From positions 2,426,001-2,490,000 of the forward strand of contig NZ_LR027880.1 of NCBI RefSeq assembly GCF_900537995.1: DNA of 64,000 bases. The letters run 5' to 3'. The position numbers and the translations under genes are program-made. Every line of letters starts with the position of its first letter. Position 1 is the first letter of the stretch. Source of the stretch: Roseburia intestinalis L1-82 (GTDB taxonomy: Bacteria > Bacillota > Clostridia > Lachnospirales > Lachnospiraceae). The notes below the pieces were generated by a model. It saw only the letters and a program-made list of their open reading frames with translations, was not told the origin of the DNA and made no database searches. Below are positions 7,945 to 15,378 of this stretch, piece after piece.

Positions 7945-8304
7945 TTAAATGCCAAGCTGTTTATATACTTCATCTATCTTGTGCCACTGAATAGCAAGCC
8001 AATCAACCATTTCCTCATTTTTTGCCCAACCGCCATTATACTGGTTTGAAGAATCTGATAATCCACTCTCGTTCAAAAATGCATGCACAATTTCATGGCG
8101 CAACGTCTTTTTCCTGTATGACTTCTGTTCTTCTTCACTCAGGTCAAAGTATTTTTCTTCTGACATATCCGCAACAACAATCAATTTGCTCTCTTCGCCA
8201 CAATAACCGGCTAAGCTATTTTCTTCCAGATACTTATCCTCTGATACTTTGTGTGTCTCAATTTTGTATTCTGTTCCGAGAACATTAATCTTCATATTCT
8301 CCAT
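7945..8304 (-). CDS. Zincin-like metallopeptidase fold protein
   Basis: The ATG at 8304 (MENMKINVLG) is preferred for its GAGGAAGAGGACG site; it overlaps the end of terminase by 20 bases. The product is about 119 residues. It has an RHEIVHAFLNESGL helix, an HExxH zinc site, and a later NEEMVDWLAIQW helix that could give the third ligand. Similar small zincins are common beside phage terminase and portal genes but their substrate is not established. It might act on virion proteins or in late regulation. Confidence 0.65.
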   Translation of the reverse strand: MENMKINVLGTEYKIETHKVSEDKYLEENSLAGYCGEESKLIVVADMSEEKYFDLSEEEQKSYRKKTLRHEIVHAFLNESGLSDSSNQYNGGWAKNEEMVDWLAIQWHKIDEVYKQLGI

Positions 8305-10219
8305 CGTCCTCTTCCTCCTCATCTTCGTCTATCTCATCATCATAAAGTCCATTGTTGCGGCGACTCTCCATAATCACGCGGTTCAATCCATAGATCAGTG
8401 CCATTACACAGTCCTCGCCAATCTTTGGGTACGCATCTGAAAAGCTACCGTCTGCCAACTGCTCATGCTCCAAGGTTGTAAGCTCATGCGCAAGGTGCGG
8501 GCATCGTTCCGGATCAACCACAATCTTTGTGGTCTGCTGCAGCCATTCCCAGCAATAATCCCTTCCCTTGCCGGAACCCCAACGCTTTTTGGCACCGATC
8601 GCATTAAATCCCCAATCCTGCAACTCTGCAATGGCATCTGGCCGCGCCGAGTCACATATGATCTCTTCTGTAATGTATTCCTTAATCTTTCGGGCAAATG
8701 CGCTGTTCTTGCACCGCTTGGCAAATACCTCCGACACGCAATACAATGTATCTGTGTCCTCGTCATAGTAGGCAACTTCAAATGTTTGCGGGTGCTCAAA
8801 ACCAAAGTCCAGGCCATAATAGAGAAATGGCAGATTCTCTATCTCTGCGTCCGTGATGGTCCGCTCTTCCACATTATCAAAGATGCCGCCACCGGTACCG
8901 GTTACTTCTCCCAGGTAATTATTGCGGTAGTACAACGGCTTATGTACCTTGAACCACTCAGCACGTTCGAAGAATCGCTTACCGAGCCACTTCACCGGCA
9001 CATTGTAATAATAACTGTGGCAGATCCTTGTCTGTGGCTTATTCCGGCATTCTTCCACATACTGGTTCATAAAGTTGTTCTTTGACTTCGGCGGGTTGAA
9101 TATCTTGATATCAAGCGCAGGCGTGTCAGATCGTAGAAAGGTATCCTCTATGTTGTCCATCTGCTCCACGCCCGCCATCTCGTCGCACTCCTCATGGATC
9201 AGCAGCTTCACATAGCCAAAAGGCACGTTAAACGACTTCAAACTGATAGGCTTATCCGCTCCCACGAACATAACCGTCTGTCCGGTCGGCTTATACACCG
9301 CGCACATAGGAGACTGTTTGAAATCCCAGTTATCCAGATCATTGTACCGGATCACAGTCTTCATGAACTGGTTATAAACAGATCCACGCAAGTCAACCTT
9401 GTATCGTCTGGTATATACAATATGTGCCTGTGGATCTTGCCGGATGGTCTCGTATGCCAGGTCTCCCCAGAAGTTGGACTTGATAGAACCACGACCGCCC
9501 TTAGACACAATCTCATGTACGTCTATCTCCCCGGCAAATGCTTCATGCACTGTCCGGTAGATTTCCACAAAATCGGAAGTAATGTCTGTGATTGGTATCG
9601 TCCACAGAGGTGCTTTCTCCCGCTTTTCTTTCTCCTCCCGTTCAATTCTCTGCTTTTCTGCTATTGTCAGTGCTTTTTCCAGTCCATCCATTGCCTTAAG
9701 TTGATCCTTGAACTCCGGTGTATATCCCTCTCCATCCCTCAACATACCTTTTGCTATCATGCTTCTGCGTTCCTGTATTTCTGCAAGACTCATAATGTCA
9801 CGGTGCTGTTCTTTCTCGATACGCTCCATCTGCTCGGCGATACTTTCCGAAATATTACTTTTCCTTACATTCTCGGATCCTGTGATAGCAGCTCGCGCTT
9901 CTGCGTATCCCGCATCCTTTGCTGCTCGCGTAGCGTTTCCACCGTTCTTAATATATTCAGCAGCAAATGCTTCCTGCTTTGGCGTCAACTTCTTCCCGTT
10001 TTTCTTATCTTTCGTTCGTTTTGGACGTTCGCTTTCGTTCGCTTTGCAATCCGAACGTTCGTTATCCCAGTCATATGTATTTTTCCATCTGCGGATTGTT
10101 CCTTCCGGTTTCCCAAGCTGGTCAGCAATGTCCACCAGCTTCATGCCGTCCTTATACAGTTCATATGCCTCATCAGCTAATGGATTTTTCTTTGCTGCCA
10201 ACCGATCATCTCCTTTCAT
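8285..10219 (-). CDS. Terminase, fused small and large subunits
   Basis: One 644-residue frame holds both packaging subunits. Residues about 10-55 are a helix-turn-helix (KLVDIADQLGKPEGTIRRW). About 75-190 match the Terminase_2 small subunit (LTPKQEAFAAEYIKNGGNATRAAKDAGY). From about 205 onward is a PBSX-type large subunit: a Walker A-like GGRGSIKS, an acidic Walker B-like LLIHEECDEM, and an RNase H-type nuclease with acidic residues in YYGLDFGFEH, CDSARPDA and GEDCVMALIYG. Subunits are normally separate genes. The tail is highly acidic. Confidence 0.85.
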   Translation of the reverse strand: MKGDDRLAAKKNPLADEAYELYKDGMKLVDIADQLGKPEGTIRRWKNTYDWDNERSDCKANESERPKRTKDKKNGKKLTPKQEAFAAEYIKNGGNATRAAKDAGYAEARAAITGSENVRKSNISESIAEQMERIEKEQHRDIMSLAEIQERRSMIAKGMLRDGEGYTPEFKDQLKAMDGLEKALTIAEKQRIEREEKEKREKAPLWTIPITDITSDFVEIYRTVHEAFAGEIDVHEIVSKGGRGSIKSNFWGDLAYETIRQDPQAHIVYTRRYKVDLRGSVYNQFMKTVIRYNDLDNWDFKQSPMCAVYKPTGQTVMFVGADKPISLKSFNVPFGYVKLLIHEECDEMAGVEQMDNIEDTFLRSDTPALDIKIFNPPKSKNNFMNQYVEECRNKPQTRICHSYYYNVPVKWLGKRFFERAEWFKVHKPLYYRNNYLGEVTGTGGGIFDNVEERTITDAEIENLPFLYYGLDFGFEHPQTFEVAYYDEDTDTLYCVSEVFAKRCKNSAFARKIKEYITEEIICDSARPDAIAELQDWGFNAIGAKKRWGSGKGRDYCWEWLQQTTKIVVDPERCPHLAHELTTLEHEQLADGSFSDAYPKIGEDCVMALIYGLNRVIMESRRNNGLYDDEIDEDEEEEDDGEYED

Positions 10220-10225
10220 GGCAAT

Positions 10226-10255
10226 AAAAAAAGGACGTACCGTTATGGTACATCC
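10226..10255 (-). terminator. Intrinsic terminator before terminase
   Basis: On the minus strand GGATGTACC pairs with GGTACGTCC around five bases and is followed by seven T. The terminase start codon is only seven bases further on, so terminase needs read-through or control at this hairpin. Confidence 0.8.
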
Positions 10256-10262
10256 TTATTGT

Positions 10263-10331
10263 CGCAAGTGTTCGGAGTCGAACCGAACTCTCCTCTATCA
10301 AGGCGTAATCACCAGAGTATACTACGCTTGC
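10263..10331 (-). ncRNA. tRNA-like RNA with shortened anticodon arm
   Basis: Read on the minus strand from 10331, a 7-bp acceptor stem (one C-A mismatch) pairs GCAAGCG with CACTTGC. The D-arm has A14, GG and A21 in the right places. A T-arm follows with a 5-bp stem and the standard loop TTCGACT. Between them, where 17 anticodon-arm bases are expected, there is only a 3-bp stem with a 6-base loop (CCT-TGATAG-AGG). No CCA is encoded. It is followed by a terminator, so it looks like a discrete tRNA mimic rather than a decoding tRNA. Confidence 0.65.
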
Positions 10332-10392
10332 TAACAAGAAACACCCCGATCACTCGGAAACCATGCGTTGGTTGACGCCGCTTTTATTTAAG

Positions 10393-10788
10393 CTACTGTT
10401 TCTTGTTTATATGATTGTACCATATACGTTCTACCTTCTCAACCATCTTCTTTTCCTTGGGTAATAATCCAGTTGCTCCTTTGGAATTATCATTTTCGTT
10501 ATGATTATATCCATGATGCACATGTGGTTTTATCCCTTTATGTGGATGATTGAGATCTATTTGTTTCTTTCTTTTATTCTGCTCATCGTAATATGTAATT
10601 TTCAGCAAATCATTCCCTCCCACGGTCACATACACTCTGCCCTCCGTCATCGTTTCAAAAAGTGATTCTGAGTTTCTGGAATTTGCTTTTACAAATTTGA
10701 CATTCTCATGTTCTAATATCGTATGATACTGACTGCCATACGGATTTTTATTTTCGCTTAATCCACTACTTGCTCCTCTTCCACCCAT
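10393..10788 (-). CDS. GGRG-leader phage protein, His-rich C-terminal domain
   Basis: This 131-residue protein begins MGGRGASSG, shared with the next gene upstream. The middle (residues about 20-75) is strand-rich. The C-terminal part has a histidine cluster, DLNHPHKGIKPHVHHGYNHNE, then a charged helix. The spacing of His residues recalls small nuclease or metal-binding toxin domains, but no family is recognised. Its place between the late promoter and terminase suggests a virion-associated or late-expressed product. Confidence 0.65.
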   Translation of the reverse strand: MGGRGASSGLSENKNPYGSQYHTILEHENVKFVKANSRNSESLFETMTEGRVYVTVGGNDLLKITYYDEQNKRKKQIDLNHPHKGIKPHVHHGYNHNENDNSKGATGLLPKEKKMVEKVERIWYNHINKKQ

Positions 10789-10799
10789 TCAGTATCCTT

Positions 10800-11072
10800 T
10801 CAAAGACTTAAATATTTATAGCCATTTTTCTTTGCATATTTAACAGCTTCTTCTCTCGATTTAAAACTACTTCTAACATTTTCTTTTATCTTGATTTGCT
10901 TTTCGTGATAATTATCTTCATCATCCCAATGTGACAATACATCTCTGGTACCAGTCATATAGTACACCGTTCCATGTGGTGTATTTTCCTTACTTATGAC
11001 AACATTTCCACTTAATTTCCCAAATCCGCTAGAGCCACCACGTCCACCAAAAAATTGTAAATTCACTACCAC
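10800..11072 (-). CDS. GGRG-leader phage protein, 90 aa
   Basis: It begins MVVNLQFFGGRGGSSGFG, combining the NLQFF leader of the tail protein with the GGRGxSSG motif of the neighbouring gene. The remainder (about 70 residues) has a FKSREEAVKYAKKNGYKYL C-terminal helix, as in many small single-domain phage proteins. It overlaps the end of the DUF4417 gene by seven bases. Function unknown; the leader suggests delivery into or with the virion. Confidence 0.6.
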   Translation of the reverse strand: MVVNLQFFGGRGGSSGFGKLSGNVVISKENTPHGTVYYMTGTRDVLSHWDDEDNYHEKQIKIKENVRSSFKSREEAVKYAKKNGYKYLSL

Positions 11073-11698
11073 TGCGCCACCTCCACCTCATGCCACTTCT
11101 CGCTGAACCGTTTGACATGTACAATATTTCCTTTACACTCATCTGGGACTCTGCCATAAAAAATAATCTGTGTAGGCTGTAATCTCTCTACCATCTCAAG
11201 ATAGCCATCCAAAAACCGCTGTTTCTTTTCTGTGCTGTTCTGTGTCCCGACAGAAGAGACCGCAACAACACCCTGTGTAGGTTCTCCATCAAAGCACCAT
11301 TCAAACGACTTCCGATCGCTCCAGCAAATCGTAGGAATAACATTAATTCCATGCATCTGCCAGTACGCGCCGAGCCAGTGCTTACGGTAATGGTTATAGA
11401 TCTGTAACGACTTTGGAAAATCCGTATACAGACTGAAATCTGGTGTCAGCACATACTTAAACCGTTGCAACATTGCCGTGTACTTATCCGGGTCTGTCCA
11501 TACTCTGGTAAACTGGTAATCATCCAGGAAGAAATGTACTGCCTTATTCTCCGGTTCTTTTGCGTTCCTCGCATAATTGAATCCGATAAATTCTGCATTA
11601 TCAAATTGTACAGGCTCTAACTCCGGTATGTCATACTGACCGACTCCATCAAATAACATCCTCTGTGCATTTTCGTAATTTCTCTGTGTTTTATACAT
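11066..11698 (-). CDS. DUF4417 family protein
   Basis: This 210-residue protein matches the DUF4417 pattern: an early GVGQYDIPELEPV, FIGFNYARNAKEPENKAVHFFLDDYQF, VLTPDFSLYTDFPKSLQIYNHYRKHWLGAYWQ, and a C-terminal PTQIIFYGRVPDECKGN. The family is common in Firmicutes phages and mobile elements and has no known activity. It is the first gene after late promoter B, so it is probably made late together with the packaging genes. The start at 11698 follows GAGGAAAGGACT. Confidence 0.8.
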   Translation of the reverse strand: MYKTQRNYENAQRMLFDGVGQYDIPELEPVQFDNAEFIGFNYARNAKEPENKAVHFFLDDYQFTRVWTDPDKYTAMLQRFKYVLTPDFSLYTDFPKSLQIYNHYRKHWLGAYWQMHGINVIPTICWSDRKSFEWCFDGEPTQGVVAVSSVGTQNSTEKKQRFLDGYLEMVERLQPTQIIFYGRVPDECKGNIVHVKRFSEKWHEVEVAQW

Positions 11699-11723
11699 GG
11701 CATAGTCCTTTCCTCATATCATA

Positions 11724-11755
11724 ATTATAAGACAGGTCAAGCATGGATTTGTGCC
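11724..11755 (-). promoter_or_regulatory. Phage late promoter, copy B
   Basis: On the minus strand GGCACAAA (11748-11755) is followed by 18 bases and a perfect TATAAT (11724-11729). It lies 25 bases before the DUF4417 start and would drive the late operon through terminase. Confidence 0.75.
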
Positions 11756-11784
11756 AACTTTAGGGCATAATAAAAGAGAGGCTG

Positions 11785-12039
11785 TTATTCCTCTCTTCCC
11801 CATACAATCATATACTGTCCGTTCTTTTCTTCCACCAGATGCGCCATCCTCTGCCGCATAAGCCTCTGCGCTGTGCCCTTTCTCCTGTAAAAACTCCGTC
11901 TGCTGATCGGGAGAATACCGTAGTGTGCTTCCAGCATGTCATAACTGGTACCAACAACGATTGATTCTGTCAGCTTGTCAGCTATGATGCTGTCCACACC
12001 CATGCAGATCTCGTATACTTCTTTTTCATCCACACACAT
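11785..12039 (-). CDS. Small helical protein, candidate late-gene regulator
   Basis: This 84-residue protein is the last gene before late promoter B, where Firmicutes phages often carry an ArpU or RinA-type late activator. It has a helix-turn-helix-like stretch (TSYDMLEAHYGILPISRRSFYRRKGTAQRLMRQRM, about residues 31-66). No family is recognised by sequence alone. If it is the activator, its target would be the TGGCACAAA box. A weak alternative is a small structural or early protein. Confidence 0.6.
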   Translation of the reverse strand: MCVDEKEVYEICMGVDSIIADKLTESIVVGTSYDMLEAHYGILPISRRSFYRRKGTAQRLMRQRMAHLVEEKNGQYMIVWGREE

Positions 12040-12062
12040 TCCCCCTTTAAAACTTGATTACT

Positions 12063-12311
12063 CTATTCTTCTCCCTGCCAGATCTTCGGTGTACCATCAG
12101 CATTGAGCATAACGGTAAGACCACCGCCCGTGCTTATTGTGATATATAAATACATCACTCCTGTGTCACTATCTGCATAAATAAGATATTCTTGTCCACT
12201 TCCCACCAGTACCATTGTGTTTTCCTGTCCCGCACTGACATTTGCTGTATCACTGCATCCGGCAATCAGAAGTGTTGCTGTTATGATGGCTGTTATAAGT
12301 TTCTTTCGCAC
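12063..12311 (-). CDS. Small lipoprotein
   Basis: A GTG at 12311 is chosen because a GGAG site lies ten bases upstream and the resulting start MRKKLITAIITATLLIAGC is a textbook lipoprotein signal with lipobox LIAGC. The longer frame to 12374 would overlap the preceding gene. The mature part is about 65 residues, strand-rich, ending GTPKIWQGEE. Phage lipoproteins of this size can act in superinfection exclusion, but nothing specific is recognised here. Confidence 0.65.
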   Translation of the reverse strand: MRKKLITAIITATLLIAGCSDTANVSAGQENTMVLVGSGQEYLIYADSDTGVMYLYITISTGGGLTVMLNADGTPKIWQGEE

Positions 12312-12315
12312 TGCA

Positions 12316-12573
12316 TTAGTACTCCGTATTTTCCTCATATTCCTCTTTGCTGATGGTCCTGATGCATTCCTCACTCACGCCTAAACTTTTCGCCATGTTT
12401 GCAATGGCTCTTTTCACATAGTCGTATGCACTTTCTTTAAAAATCCTTGGTTTTTTTTCTGTGACTGTGAAATCCATGTTCCGTTCTGCATATCCAACGG
12501 AACCCTCTCCGCCAAACATTTCTGAATCCTTAATTTCAAAGTATAATGATATTCTGATTTTCATTTCATTCAT
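12316..12573 (-). CDS. Hypothetical phage protein, 85 aa
   Basis: It starts MNEMKIRISLYFEIKD and ends SKEEYEENTEY. There is a strand-rich N-terminal half and a helical C-terminal half (YDYVKRAIANMAKSLGVSEECI). The start is preceded by GAGGAAAAACA. It lies in the leftward early operon between the methyltransferase and the lipoprotein. No domain is recognised. Confidence 0.6.
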   Translation of the reverse strand: MNEMKIRISLYFEIKDSEMFGGEGSVGYAERNMDFTVTEKKPRIFKESAYDYVKRAIANMAKSLGVSEECIRTISKEEYEENTEY

Positions 12574-12631
12574 TGTTTTTCCTCATCTTCTGCTGTCTGT
12601 ATCATGGCAGCACCTCCACAAAATTTAAGGT

Positions 12632-14392
12632 TTACGCAAACCGGAGCTGTCCGGTCTGCTCTGCTTCTATCTGCATATTCGGCATCCGCTCTGCAACACA
12701 CAATTCTGGCAAATTTGCTCTGACCAGTGCCGCAGGTATCGGTGGGCATACTGCATTGCCGCAGCGGCGCACCTGTTCGCTCCGTGGGTAGATCTTTCCG
12801 GTATAGTCATGATCGATTATGTAATCATCCGGGAATCCTTGACATCCATATAACTCCCTTGGCTCTAGCATCCGCAGTCCGATATCTACGATCTGGTAAT
12901 CAGTGCCGTTGATGGTCACAAGTCCAAAGCGATCCTGTGCTGTGACTGTATCAAGCGGATCTTTGATATCCTGCCCTGTTCCCTGTCCATAGTATTTAAT
13001 CAGAAATGCTCTGACCTCTCCAAAGTGTCCATCACCGGCTGTGATCGTTGGTAATGGCTGTCTGATATCTTTTCCGTCGCAATGATTATTCATCTGAATC
13101 AGATTTGCTGTAACAACGCTGTTATGATCCCATGCGGTCACTGTCGGAAGCGGATTTTCTACTGTTTCCCCAGCACCCTTATATCCTCCGTCATAGTACT
13201 TATGCAGGAATGATGTGACCAGTCCATATCTATTTGAGCTGTCAACTGTCATGATCGGATCTTCTATAGTCTGTCCTCTTACTCCATCTTTTGAAGTTTC
13301 AGAATGGTACTGAATCAATGTAGGACTGATAAGGCAATGCTCGTTTTTGCTCACAATCGTTGTAAGCGGCTCTCTAACATCCTTGCTTCGGTCTTTTGTA
13401 AATCCAGTCTGCCCGATCTGCACCATATACGGCTCCACAATCCCGTACCCGTGCTTTCCGGTTATGGTAGGCATCGGCTCTCTGATATCATTCGGTCTAC
13501 GCTCACCGCCATGATTACACTGAATGATAAAAGGCTTTGGATTATTCAAAACGAATTTTATAAATCCTCTGGCTATCCTGTCCATCGTCTTTTGTGCCAG
13601 TGGTCTTACCGCCCGGATGCCGTATTTCTCCTTGATTTCTTCCGAAGTATCAAAGATGCTCGGACATGGTCGGCTGAAATCAATCTGTGTATATGCTCCA
13701 ACATAAGGTTTTTTCAATCCTGCCTTTACCTCTTCACTGTCTGCCGGTGCGTGTGTCGGCTCCGGCCAGACGATCGGCTTGCCGTCACACCGGGCGATCA
13801 TGAAAAATCTCTTTCGCATGGTAGGTGCTCCGTAGTCAGCGGCAATCAGCTCCCGGAATTGCACTTCGTATCCTAAATCCGTGAGCTGCTGAACGAATTT
13901 CTGAAATGTTTCGCCCTGCTTTGCCTTAATCGGATGGTGTCGCCGTCCAAGTGGTCCCCAGGTTTTAAATTCTTCCACATTTTCAAGCATAATTACCCTC
14001 GGTCGAACAAGTCCCGCCCATCTACAAGCAACCCATGCCAAACCTCTAATAAACTTATCTTTTGGTTTTCCGCCTTTTGCTTTTGAAAAATGTTTGCAAT
14101 CAGGCGAAAACCAAGCCAGTGCTACAGGATGTCCGTTACATGCCTTTACCGGATCGACCGCCCACACGTTTTCACAGTAATGCTTCGTGTTCGGATGGTT
14201 CGCCTTGTGCATCTTGATAGCTTCTGGATCATGGTTGATGGCTATATCAACACTGTATCCGGTTGCCATTTCTATACCAGTGGAAGCGCCGCCCCCACCG
14301 GCAAAATTGTCAACTATCAATTCTCCATGTATCATTTTCTTCAAAAGGAACCCGGCGCGCCTTTTATCCGGATAGGTCCCGGCTCCTTTCAT
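12632..14392 (-). CDS. DNA cytosine-5 methyltransferase with repeated target-recognition region
   Basis: This 586-residue protein has the C5-methyltransferase motifs in order: FAGGGGASTG (I, about residue 30), SPDCKHFSKAKGG (IV, catalytic Cys about 99), ENVEEF (VI), an R-K-R-F motif VIII, and RRCGNAVCPPIPAAL (X) near the C-terminus. Between motifs VIII and IX/X, residues about 290-500 hold six units of a repeat with the pattern (I/V)(R/E/K)(E/D/N/Q)P(L/M/I)xT(I/V)T, each followed by a YMVQIG- or FLIKYY-like strand. It may protect phage DNA from host restriction. The ATG at 14392 has a weak site; MIHGELIVDNF is an alternative start. Confidence 0.85.
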   Translation of the reverse strand: MKGAGTYPDKRRAGFLLKKMIHGELIVDNFAGGGGASTGIEMATGYSVDIAINHDPEAIKMHKANHPNTKHYCENVWAVDPVKACNGHPVALAWFSPDCKHFSKAKGGKPKDKFIRGLAWVACRWAGLVRPRVIMLENVEEFKTWGPLGRRHHPIKAKQGETFQKFVQQLTDLGYEVQFRELIAADYGAPTMRKRFFMIARCDGKPIVWPEPTHAPADSEEVKAGLKKPYVGAYTQIDFSRPCPSIFDTSEEIKEKYGIRAVRPLAQKTMDRIARGFIKFVLNNPKPFIIQCNHGGERRPNDIREPMPTITGKHGYGIVEPYMVQIGQTGFTKDRSKDVREPLTTIVSKNEHCLISPTLIQYHSETSKDGVRGQTIEDPIMTVDSSNRYGLVTSFLHKYYDGGYKGAGETVENPLPTVTAWDHNSVVTANLIQMNNHCDGKDIRQPLPTITAGDGHFGEVRAFLIKYYGQGTGQDIKDPLDTVTAQDRFGLVTINGTDYQIVDIGLRMLEPRELYGCQGFPDDYIIDHDYTGKIYPRSEQVRRCGNAVCPPIPAALVRANLPELCVAERMPNMQIEAEQTGQLRFA

Positions 14393-14396
14393 ATTA

Positions 14397-14425
14397 TTGT
14401 AGTTTTTACCTCTTTGATGTATAAT
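14397..14425 (+). promoter_or_regulatory. Promoter of the Abi-alpha gene
   Basis: TTGTAG, a 17-base spacer and a perfect TATAAT (14420-14425) lie 32 bases before the gene, which also has an AAGGAGGAA site. The gene is thus expressed on its own, opposite to the lytic operon, probably in the lysogen. Confidence 0.7.
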
Positions 14426-14456
14426 GATTTTAATTTACACATAAGGAGGAATTTTT

Positions 14457-15245
14457 ATGTCTAAGGATATAACTAATAACTTCAGCGTTTTAAATGCTGA
14501 TTTGCCAGAATCAGTTGATAATGCATTAAAAAATCTTACAGATTTGCCTTCCAAAAATGTCGGTCAAACATTATCTGATTGTTGGTTTTTAGTCTTTGGC
14601 GGTATTTCACAATTAGCCGAAAAACGTAAATTAAAATATGCCAAAGACTTAGAAGAATTTAAGCAATCCTTAAGTTCAAAAATCACTTCTATTCCAAAAG
14701 AAAATCGTGTCGAAGCAAATACCCAAATAGTAATGCCTGCATTAGAAAATGCAAAATACTGTGTTGAAGAACCAAGTCTACGTGAAATGTTTGCAAATTT
14801 AATTTCATCATCGCTTGATATTGAAAAACAGGATATTGTTCACCCTTCTTTTTCGGATATATTAAAAACCATGACACCACTAGATGCTCAAAACTTAAAA
14901 CTAATATTTGATAATTATCAGTTACCAATTTGCAATATTGTTAGAACATCTGATAACCCATCTTTGTATGCCGTGGTGTTGCAAAACATATTTTTAGAAA
15001 ACTCAGAATGTACTATATATGAACGCCAATCTCTTTCCATCAGTTTTCTATCTAAACAAGGGCTAGTTGAAATTCCTTCATCGCTCTCCATACATGATGA
15101 CGCTGCTTATTTTAAATATGAGCAATGTGATGAAATGCTACAAATTCAAAATCAATATCCAGATTATACATTTCAATTACAAAAACGTTTAGTAAAACCA
15201 ACTCCTTTAGGCGTTTCATTTCTCGACATATGTTGTCCTGATTAA
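14457..15245 (+). CDS. Abi-alpha / DUF4393 protein, candidate phage-exclusion gene
   Basis: This 262-residue protein matches DUF4393 (Abi-alpha): an N-terminal segment with LVFGGISQLAEKRKLKYAKDLEEF, then IPKENRVEANTQIVMPALENAKYCVEEPSLREMFANLI, and VHPSFSDILKTMTPLDAQNL in the middle. Family members were named for abortive infection; their mechanism is not known. The gene is AT-rich compared with its neighbours and opposes them. It has its own promoter and a stem-loop terminator, which marks it as a cargo gene (moron) that may block competing phages. Confidence 0.8.
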   Translation: MSKDITNNFSVLNADLPESVDNALKNLTDLPSKNVGQTLSDCWFLVFGGISQLAEKRKLKYAKDLEEFKQSLSSKITSIPKENRVEANTQIVMPALENAKYCVEEPSLREMFANLISSSLDIEKQDIVHPSFSDILKTMTPLDAQNLKLIFDNYQLPICNIVRTSDNPSLYAVVLQNIFLENSECTIYERQSLSISFLSKQGLVEIPSSLSIHDDAAYFKYEQCDEMLQIQNQYPDYTFQLQKRLVKPTPLGVSFLDICCPD

Positions 15246-15374
15246 CTCTTTAAACATTGCAAAGATATCATTTACATAGCTATCTATTATTTTCATATAG
15301 TAGATAGCTACAATTTTATTTACAACTAACGCAGTGATGATTGTACAAAGATTATTAATTATAAAGTATTTCAT
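15216..15374 (-). CDS. Small membrane protein convergent with Abi-alpha
   Basis: A 52-residue frame starts at an ATG at 15374 after GAGGTGAATAT, four bases after the stop of the ASCH-type gene. It is MKYFIINNLCTIITALVVNKIVAIYY, one clear membrane span, then a short polar tail ending TTYVEK. Its 3' end overlaps the last 30 bases of Abi-alpha on the other strand. Its coding region contains the AT-rich hairpin that ends the Abi transcript. Confidence 0.5.
   Translation of the reverse strand: MKYFIINNLCTIITALVVNKIVAIYYMKIIDSYVNDIFAMFKELIRTTYVEK
15277..15310 (+). terminator. Stem-loop after Abi-alpha
   Basis: TAGCTATCTA (15277-15286) and TAGATAGCTA (15301-15310) form a perfect 10-bp stem with a 14-base loop, followed on the plus strand by CAATTTTATTT. 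Confidence 0.6.
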
Positions 15375-15378
15375 ATAT

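Noticed and set aside
7978..7985. CTTGTGCC, a near match to the late-promoter box before the portal gene
   Set aside because: One base differs, and the -10 position reads CAGCTT, so no promoter is supported.
8465..9085. Long rightward open frames opposite terminase (also 9194-10180)
   Set aside because: They mirror the terminase reading frame, have no ribosome sites and encode low-complexity Cys/His/Leu-rich sequence typical of a shadow frame.
10263..10331. Calling the tRNA-like RNA a normal or suppressor tRNA gene
   Set aside because: The anticodon arm is about five bases too short, with a 6-base loop and 3-bp stem, so no anticodon can be assigned.
11724..11755. Reading TGGCAC boxes as sigma-54 (-24/-12) promoters
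   Set aside because: Sigma-54 needs GG and GC ten bases apart; at copy B the spacing is eleven and the other copies lack the GC. TATAAT-like boxes at a constant 18-base spacing explain all four better.
13591..13598. TTTGTGCC, a match to the late-promoter box
   Set aside because: It lies inside the methyltransferase coding region and the sequence 18 bases on (CCAGAG on the minus strand) is not a -10 box.
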